The notes under the pieces are model-generated. The model did not search any database. It was not told the DNA's origin and saw nothing but the letters and a program-made list of their open reading frames with translations. The position numbers and the translations under genes are program-made. From Tenodera sinensis (lineage: Eukaryota; Arthropoda; Insecta; Mantodea; Mantidae), in the NCBI GenBank assembly GCA_030765045.1, contig CM060964.1, forward strand, positions 170,384,219 through 170,448,218: a DNA stretch of 64,000 bases, read 5' to 3'. Positions 56,725-64,000 of the stretch are shown piece after piece; position 1 is the stretch's first letter, and each line of letters opens with the position of its first letter.

Positions 56725-56938
56725 TTTTATACTGTTTTATACTGGTACTCGAAAAACCGGTGAACGCAGAAGCTAATTTTGCTACTTCTTTGATGGGAAC
56801 AGTTGGATATTTCTCACACAACTTATAATACACGTTAAATAGTATTGTTTTCTCACCACTAGTCAATGGATTTCCCGCGTTTTGCTTTGCATAAGTCGAC
56901 GAAGATGCAAGAGCAAATTCACCGCGGCTGTCCACCAT
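56725..56938 (-). CDS. HTH exon-like module (transposase-like N-terminus)
   Basis: From the ATG at 56938 (minus) the frame gives a 20-residue leader (MVDSRGEFALASSSTYAKQN), then NPLTSGEKTILFNVYYKLCE, then PIKEVAKLASAFTGFSSTSI, and reaches a plausible splice donor (A|GTAATA at 56725/56724). The LTSGEKxIxxNVYxKLxEKxP...FTGxSxxSI pattern is the same HTH family as 14847-15021 and 7407-7577, a DNA-binding head common in arthropod transposase-like proteins. No downstream catalytic exon was found nearby. It could be the first exon of a transposon gene or a host-coopted gene. Confidence 0.45.
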
Positions 56939-58888
56939 GATTCTAAATAGAAAGTGCTGGTTGTAAACAATACTCAGATATCAGGTAATTCCACGAGTTG
57001 CATATTGGAACTTGTAGCTCTGTTTATCAGTATACATCAGCGTTAATTAACCTCTTAGGTATTTGTGTAGAATATTACATCATTTAACGATAAATTCATT
57101 CTAAAACTCAGATTACTAGGATGGGACTACTTCCCTGCACGCATTGCTACCCTGTTGTACCACGGTGCACTAGTCACATGGGTTTGGACACGGACAAACC
57201 TAAGATTGAACTTAGTATAGGAATGTTTTTGTGTAAATATTTTTGTTATTGGAGTGAAAATGGAAGTTACATGGCAATTTAAATAAATTTAAGTGGAGAG
57301 CGTGGATACATATTTGAGCCATTTTATGATATTTCTCATTTTTCTGAAAGCGTTATCTAAAATTTCTGCACATATGTTAATCAGTTTCTAAATTATGTAT
57401 TCTTAGTAAAAGTGTACATAATGTACTAGCAAATGCCTAAGCACAATATCAGGCCAGCTTTTACGATCATTTTTCCAATGTGGCTTTCTCGGTTGTGTAT
57501 TTGACATTTTTCACCATTTAACATGTTCCTTACGATGCAATTTGTAAGTTATCAGAGTGAAACTATTGTAATAGTTTCCCCAATATGTGCTAATTAAAAC
57601 TTGCTATGCAGTTATTAATGTAAGGGAAGTATGTTACGATAACATGCTCATTAAGGCTTGGTGTATATACGTTTTTTTTTCCAAAGCAAAACCCACAATT
57701 GAATAAACTAATTTTTTTAAAACCCAATTGTATTAAAACTGTATTTCTTAGCAGACTTACTTTACAGCTCTTTAAGGATCATAACATGCAGTATTATTTC
57801 AAAATTGTGAATATTGCATCATGAGAATTTTTTATGAAACAACTTATATTTATGGTTTAAAACGCGTAATCTAGGAATGACATACATGCACCAAACTTTG
57901 CAGTTGCGCATCTTTATAACAAATACAGCACTTGTTATAATTTTAGAACATCGAGGAAAGCACTTGGGATTTTCAAAAATTCACCCATTGCTCCCCTTAA
58001 AATGCAATACCTAAAACTATATACTTTAAAGAACATACTTGAAATCACAAAGTTGATTGAAGGTTCACTTACTTTGCATACCCTAGGTGTTAGTGCCCGA
58101 CTCTTTAAATGAAGTCTTTGCACACATTTTTTCTGAGGGCAGCTCTCGTAAAAAAGTGTGAAGACTGAAAATAATTGCCCGCACATCTTAAGGCAACACT
58201 TTCCCTTTTGATCTACTTGTCTGTAAGCCACTAGGTTTTGATAATGCCATGTTTCTTAACAGCAAAACGAGTTACAGTAACTAAGACACACATCATTGTA
58301 AATATATATCTTGAATATGATTTGGAAGATTCATAACAATAAACTGAACTCCTTTTCCTTTTCTGCAGCCATCTGCTCCCTTGAGAAGAAAATGATATGA
58401 GATGACTTAATAAACAACCATGATATAAGGCATGTGGCATTTGCTATCGCTGATGGCAGTGTTTATTTAATTACAGATCTCTTGAGCTACAGTCCACCTA
58501 AAATATTGTTTCTTGGACAGTCAACTTCAAAATTTCCAGCTCTTTTCAATGGAATACTTTATAATAGTGAGCTGTTGCTGGATTTGTTGGGCTCAAAGAG
58601 AAAACTGAAAAGCAAATAATATGCTAGATAGCATGTTTCCAAACTGAGCGTTGCCTTTCTAGGATAGGCTACTTGCTCTCACCCACCTTTGTTTAGCTCC
58701 GCCTCGTGTGTCTTCTTATTCCATATGCCTTTTAGTGTATGTGATCCTCTACATTTCCACCTGTAATGTCCTACATTCCCATCTTATACTAGCATTATTT
58801 GCATGTATGTAATTCATAGGAACATACACCTTTTTATAGTGCTGTTTATAGTCATTACTACTTGTGGAAATCTTGATTTTTGTTACCA
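56939..58888. other. No recognisable feature
   Basis: The minus-strand frame 57935-58231 (98 codons) is intact but matches no family I know. The remainder is AT-rich. Confidence 0.35.
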
Positions 58889-59145
58889 TTATTTGTCGTC
58901 CTCTGTGGTCTAGGGGTAACATACTAGTGTGGTTCCTGAGGTCGCAGGTTCAAGAGGATGATGGATTTTTTTGGGTGTAAAAGTCTGTAGCATGGCTTCC
59001 TTTGGAAGGGAAATAAAGCAAAGCCCTTGATCCTGTGTTGTAGATTTATTGCACTTGAAAGAACCCCAAACCTGATAAAGAGGCCTCTTAACAAAATTAA
59101 GGGGTCTTTCATGCCCAATATAAATTGGGTCACTGAGAATCCCAG
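58889..59145 (+). mobile_element. tRNA-derived SINE, diverged
   Basis: The head CCTCTGTGGTCTAGGGGTAA includes an A-box-like element, followed by a B-box-like GGTTCAAGAGG about 35 bases later. The body includes 'gaagggaaataaagcaaagcccttga' and a 'cacttgaaagaacccc' block as in tRNA-SINE families of arthropods. The B box is degenerate. Confidence 0.65.
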
Positions 59146-59589
59146 CAGTTACACAGCAACTTAAATAGAAACTGGATATAAGTTTTCAATGTCAGCGGGT
59201 TGCGTATTTCTCCCATAATTGTTCTGGGCTAACTGAGTCCTTCAGATTATTATACCTATGTATGACATAACATTTTGGTGCTTTTATTACAATTTTCACT
59301 AACATTTTGTTCCTCATTTATTTGCACATGTTTTATTATAGAATAACCTATCACCACCACTTCTGATCTGGTTCCTTTACTGTAGCATCCCAGGATATTT
59401 GGAGGTTAGGTCACTGCAGCAAGTACTAACTTCCCCCCTTGATTGCTGCCATATCTCGTTTTTCTTTGTGATTTGATATCCATGCCGAAGTCCACAACCA
59501 CCCACCCAATCCTTTGTTCAGCTTTCGTTGATCTTCAGTTGCAGTTTGGTAGCTGTGTTTATTTTTACTGTGTTTATTTACAAAAGATG

Positions 59590-60200
59590 ATCGTGTCATG
59601 GGCTGTCTTTGTTGTGGAACATTTTATCTGCCATCTGTTGGACCAGTGCTTGATTTTTACTGCAGAACTATTTGCTATGCATCACACTCTTTCATTAAGC
59701 ACCACTGTCTGCAAAATTATCTTTTGTGTACAGATTGCTCAGCATTCTCTGTAGCCTACAGACGTTCTACACGTCCAGTTGTGCAGCATATCCAGGATTG
59801 TACACACCAGCGAGCCAGTGTTCTGATCAGTGTATATTTTGGTTGGTTTCCTGGCCACGTTGGTATACCTAAGAATGAGGTGGTGATGGTGCTGCAAAGA
59901 GTGTGATTTTATCCCCTGTATGTGTTAAACTCTTCAGTACCTGCGGATGTTTTTACAATTTTTATTTGGAGGTCATACTTTCTCTATTTTCCGAATGGTA
60001 CTCGATCCAGAGGAATGAGTTTAGGGAAGTCAAGCTGTTTCCCTCTGATTGGAAAAGATCTTTCCGACCACTCTGTCGAAAGGAGGTTATTATATGTTGC
60101 ATTCTTATTTCTAACCCTAAGTTATTCTACTGCTTCTCTCCGTACTTTAGTTTCCTGGTGTTCCATTATGCAGTGTAAGTTACTATTATGTTTACACATA
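59590..60200 (+). mobile_element. LINE E relic (RNase H to C-terminal region)
   Basis: CLIFTAELFAMHHTLSLSTT matches the RNase H TAEL block, and FGWFPGHVGIPKNE (59838-59880) the GHxGIxGNE block. From about 59935 the match continues: VPADVFTIFIWRSYFLYFPN, then FREVKLFPSDWKRSFRPLCR and KEVIICCILIS, corresponding to the segment after RNase H (NKLREVKPFPxxWxxSFRPLRREEVxLxRLRIGH). The frame changes repeatedly. It is an inactive fragment of a relative of LINE A/B. Confidence 0.65.
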
Positions 60201-60980
60201 ATGGGTACAATTTCATCATTTTTGTTCCACTTAATCCCATAGCTGCTGTTCTTGCCATGCTAATCCTTCACTTTTTCAGTTTTATTACAGATTCCAACAT
60301 ACTGTGTTCCTCTCATGAGAATGTGGCTGTAAGTAATGTGTTGAAAAAAGCAACTCCAGTGTTAGTTGAATATTACTGCTAGACTTTCAGCACATCAACA
60401 AGGATTAGGTCTCTTAGAAAACATGCTCTTGGGCTAGCATTACTGGGATGGTAACTTTGCATGATGTATTTAATAGATTGATTTATGACCTAGTGAGCTG
60501 CCATGTAGTACTGCCTCCCCTTGCTCCTCTGAGAGCAGAACACCGTGCAGACGTTTTCTCATCAGAAGCCTACAGTAGTTGTATCTCACTGATTCCTTGT
60601 TTATATTTTTATAGTATTGAAATGTACTTTACCCTTAAGCTGCCAAATACTGATTTTTCCAAAACATTACGATGCTCCCCATGCCTCTGCCAAATACTTT
60701 TTTCTCCCCCCCAAAACATGACGGCACTCTCCATGCCTCTGAAAAAGGTGGCGTTACTTTGAACTGTGCAGTTTTAAAGTATAAAGGAAGTGGAAGACTG
60801 GCTGCATTGCCTCTTGCCCTGTTTATGGGGTTAATGGTTACAATCCAGTGGCTGGTGCAGCGGTCCTCTTTGAGGGCCCTCATGTTTTGCAAGAATCTGT
60901 ATTTTGTGTTTTTCATGTCTTCAGTCCTTAGTTTAACTAGATCTAGTTAAATTCAGGATCAACTTGCTTAATTTACTTCA
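60201..60980. other. No recognisable feature
   Basis: A local near-duplication ('gatgctccccatgcctctgccaaatacttttt' and 'acggcactctccatgcctctgaaaaagg') lies at 60670-60750. Overlapping frames here have no known motif. Confidence 0.35.
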
Positions 60981-60984
60981 TTGT

Positions 60985-62330
60985 GCCATAATAAACTCAT
61001 GTGCTTGCCTGGTAGCAGTTTGTTTGCTCCAAATCTCATGATGAGCCCGAGCTGTAAGCTAGGTTGTCTCATATGTGGCATTTCTGGGAGACACACTAAA
61101 GAAGAGATTGGGTCCCTTCATATCTTAGGCTTGCACCCCTCTTGGCCAGAGTATCCACTATGTCATTACCACTGATATAGAATGTTCTGGTACCCAGATC
61201 CAAGCAATTGCCACAGTCTATCCAGCATCCATTGGAATTGCCATACCAGTTTGGATGTAGTTTTGACTGCTATTAGGGATTTAAAAGCTGCTATGCTGTC
61301 AGAGCGGATACTAACCTCTGTCAATCTGCATAGCAAAGTATTGATGTGCATTGCAGAGGCTAAAATTACATATACCTCATCCTGGAAAACAGTGACAACA
61401 CTACCAAGGCAAGGGTTGTGCTGGGGCCATAGACTCCCTGTCCTCTCAAAGTGGGCTTTGTCTGTGAGCCACTTTGGGCTACCGTGTATTCCTTTTATAG
61501 GTGGTGACTAGGTTTTCATGTAAACCTCCACAAACAAGTCCTCCGCATTCCTTAAGCTAATCTGGGGTCCATTGTTAAGACTGTCCCCCAGGTCTCCTCT
61601 GAAAGAGTCCCAATTGGTTCTCCTAGGGTTCCTGTACAGGCAGTCCTTTCCTTTTCCCACAAGAACGAAATGAATATGCTTGTGTTCCTTACTGACTTTC
61701 CACTTCTTGACTTATAGAATCCCAAGGAACCCTATTGTCAAGTCTAGAACTTCCTTCCTTTGAAAATGAACAGAGGTTGGAACATTTCTTTGGTTTAAAT
61801 CTCAAGATCTTTTGTCTTAGATATTCAAGCAATGCCACTCCTCTGTCATTGATTTCCTTGCTACTCCACACTTAGGATGTGCATTGAATCACAGCCAATC
61901 AGTGAATTATGGCATCTTGTCTTGCAGTATGCCACTAGTTCTCTGAAACCATGAGGAGCAGCTTCCTTGGAGTGGTAAGGGAAATAGACCAAACAGACTA
62001 CCACCTGTTGGGATGGTCCACCCTCTTCATACCTTACTAGGACTGCGGCCAAAATTCTCATGAAGGCTGGCAATGCCCAGGCATAACTGTCTTGTGACAC
62101 ACAATATGGGCTTTTCATCTGTTGACGTATTGTAAATAGAAAAACACTTAATTTTTAGCCCCACAATGCAACCTTGCCTAAGGTGTAGTTATATTTTGGC
62201 AACTTCGTATCCTGCATCATTGTGCTCCTACAGAGCAGTCTTGCATCCTCAAATGTACTAATGCTGTGGTGTAGGTTGGCCTGCATGAAAGAAATCATTG
62301 TGGTCTAACCCTGTGATACCTGTCTTTTCC
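60985..62330 (-). mobile_element. LINE D relic: endonuclease joined to RNase H, RT missing
   Basis: Minus-strand order: MISFMQANLHHSISTFEDAR (endonuclease start, 62302 downward), VVVCLVYFPYHSKEAAPHGF with RELVAYC and HNSLIGCDS (endonuclease core, 62060-61865), SSKEINDRGVALLEYL (61864-61810), then RNPRRTNWDSFRGDL (about 61634-61590). It next passes directly into RNase H-like sequence: TVFQDEVYVILASAM, SIRSDSIAAFKSLI, TSKLVWQFQWMLDRL (61400-61190) and a HSGYSGQE end (normally HSGIxGNE). The reverse transcriptase expected between them is absent, indicating a deletion near 61520. Jockey-type relic, inactive. Confidence 0.75.
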
Positions 62331-63470
62331 AATGCAAGCAGTCCTCCTATAGAGCTAGGTAGCTCTCTTGGAGTTAGTTTTGTTTGTTTTTGTGGTCATG
62401 GAATCCCAGAAGGGCCTTCCAATTTGATGGTACTGGAACTATAAATTTTTGTTTCCAAGATTAGCTTAGGTCTAACTTAGGTCTACCCAAAGCCCCACAT
62501 AGCTGGATAAGACCATGCACTCTGAAAGGTCATCTAGTACCTCAGAGGCTTTGTTATTGACACTCTTCAATGTGCTATACACCCCTTTTGGCAAGGACTG
62601 CTTAACACCTTGAGGTTAGGGAGTGGTTTGTGCTCTCTGGTTATTTGGAGACAACTTCGACCAATGTATAAGTAGTCAGCTGATCCCACCAGTCAGGCAC
62701 CAGCTATCTACTACCTGTGAATGTCTGGTATCCACTCAAGGTCCAGCTTTAGAGGCTTATGCAGAATCAAAGCACTGCAGTGGCCCCTCCTGTGGAAAAG
62801 AACTTGGGAGTAAAATATTCAGTATTTTCAAAACTTTGAGTTGTGAAAATTAAAATTTAGAAGTACTGGCTTGTGAAAAGGACATTGTATAGTTCTTCAT
62901 TGTTCAAAATTACTTTGCAAAACAAGACTACCTGTAAAGGTGCACACATTTCAAGGGGCCTGAAAAATACAGGTTATAAAATATGTTGTTAGCTAATGCT
63001 GGATTTCTGACAATGAAGCCATTAATCCTCTTGCTCTCCAATATATTGAAGAGACTTAGCAGTAAATGTAACCGCTTTTTAGAGAGCACCATATTTTTAT
63101 GTTTTGGCGGTCACATTGCTCTCTCACAACCCCCAGAATGTCTGGAGGACTACACCTGTCGTTGGTTTACGGGTCTCACCGACCTGACCGGGAGTTATTA
63201 AAATAAATTCACCGACCATATCCTCTGATTACTAATCAGAGGACGTATTACATGCCATGACAGGTCAGCATGTTAGGGGTTAAGGTTTTATAGAGAAATT
63301 AGAGAAATGGAGAGGTTGGAAAAATAAAGACTCCCTAGCCCTCAGGAACCCTAATAGCATCGGGGTCGGAAGAGAACAAGAGATGACCAAGGTAAGGTCA
63401 GATAGAAAAGTAACAGTGAGGAGCAAAACACCAGTAAGTGGAAGTAATGTTCTGCTCAGCTTGGGTACCT
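62331..63470. other. No recognisable feature; 21-bp palindrome near 63222-63242
   Basis: The left part may be the unrecognised upstream region of LINE D. cctctgattactaatcagag(g) near 63222 is a short perfect-arm palindrome. No convincing gene. Confidence 0.35.
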
Positions 63471-64000
63471 TGTGTTTGTCCAATGTAGGATTTGTCACAA
63501 TCACAACTTGTATTGTGTACTCCAGGTAGTGGCGGGCGATGGATCTCCTGTCTGTCCAATGTAGGATTTGTCACGACCACAACTTGTATTGTATACTCCA
63601 GGTAGTGGTGATGGATCTCCTGTTTGTCCAATATAGGATTTGTCACAATCACAGCTTGTATTGTATACTCCAGGTAGTGGCGATGGATCTCCTGTTTGTC
63701 CAATGTATGATTTGTCACAATCACAGCTTGTATTGTATACTCCAGGTAGTGGCGATGGGTCTCCTGTTTGTCCAATGTAGGATTTGTCACAATCACAGCT
63801 TGTATTGTATACTACAGGTAGTCGCGATGTATCTCCTGTTTGTCCAATGTAGGATTCGCCACAATCAAAGCTTGTATTGTATGCTCCAGATAGTGGCGAT
63901 GTATCTCCTGTTTGTCCAATGTAAGATTTCTCACAATCACAGCTTGTATTGTATACTCCAGGTAGTGGCGATGTATCTCCTGTTTGTCCAATGTAGGATT
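63471..64000 (-). repeat. 72-bp tandem array encoding a GIY-YIG-like 24-residue repeat
   Basis: The anchor gtccaatgtagg recurs at 63478, 63554, 63626, 63698, 63770, 63842, 63914 and 63986: spacing is 76 then six times 72, and the array continues past the window edge. Seventy-two is a multiple of three. On the minus strand each unit reads SPLPGVYNTSCDCDKSYIGQ followed by TGDP, and the frame stays open from the edge to about 63530, where the 4-base insertion shifts it. GVY...(10)...SYIGQTG is the spacing and wording of the GIY-YIG nuclease start, as in Penelope-like elements (GxYxIxCxCGxxYIGQT). No catalytic Arg helix or Glu follows in any unit, so nuclease activity is not expected. Confidence 0.75.

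Noticed and set aside
63471..64000. CRISPR-like regular repeats
   Set aside because: The repeats are contiguous 72-bp tandem units with no unique spacers, in a eukaryotic context.

Overview
This window looks like a stretch of a large, repeat-rich arthropod nuclear genome. The evidence is two consensus-spliced coding exons separated by about 33 kb, tRNA-derived SINEs, I-clade and jockey-like LINEs with RNase H domains, mariner, Tc1, pogo and piggyBac relics, and a THAP relic. Repeat style suggests a large-genome insect, possibly polyneopteran, but no sequence here fixes the taxon. There is no bacterial gene organisation.

Host gene. Only two exons are well supported, both on the + strand: 19362-19589 and 52572-52783. 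Joined in phase 0, they encode a double PHD finger of the KAT6 (Enok/MOZ) or DPF (d4/BAF45) type, so the gene is probably a histone-reading chromatin regulator. The rest of that gene lies outside the window or in exons I cannot see. Its 33-kb intron holds most of the mobile DNA.

1-19.3 kb, upstream flank. A mosaic of old repeats: a ~600-bp dispersed repeat present twice (640-1225 and 6600-8385), the second copy split by a ~970-bp inverted-repeat element carrying a helix-turn-helix (HTH) reading frame; a decayed jockey-like LINE with a tRNA-SINE inside it (3.1-4.2 kb); a broken THAP finger (5.3-5.7 kb); a second duplicated repeat (8.4-11.9 kb) interrupted by a pogo-like transposon; SINEs; and a Tc1/mariner-like element with long inverted repeats (17.4-18.5 kb).

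19.6-52.6 kb, the intron. (i) A DNA transposon bounded by ~590-bp inverted repeats (20566-30160) encodes a broken transposase-like protein of a family I cannot place. A Ty3/Gypsy element (23948-29575) sits inside its right inverted repeat, with 556/562-bp LTRs and a 4-bp target duplication. That Gypsy element keeps an intact 771-residue gag frame but has lost nearly all of pol, retaining only the integrase C-terminal tail. (ii) A near-perfect tandem duplication of a tRNA-SINE (32.7 kb). (iii) Two I-clade-like LINEs arranged head to head: B on the minus strand (34.0-37.9 kb) and A on the plus strand (about 37.9-44.5 kb), with a 1.3-kb mariner inserted into A. (iv) Several kb of AT-rich sequence with no recognisable feature.

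52.8-64 kb, downstream flank. A piggyBac C-terminal relic, another tRNA-SINE with a clean target duplication, an HTH exon-like module, a further SINE, two decayed LINEs on opposite strands, and at the right edge a 72-bp tandem array whose minus-strand frame repeats a GIY-YIG-like motif.

The items most worth following up are the unassigned long-inverted-repeat DNA transposon, the gag-only LTR element, the GIY-YIG-like minisatellite, and a 3'-terminal stem-loop shared by two LINE lineages, one copy of which is a 54-bp insertion with a target duplication. No database search was run; all family names come from motif recognition.
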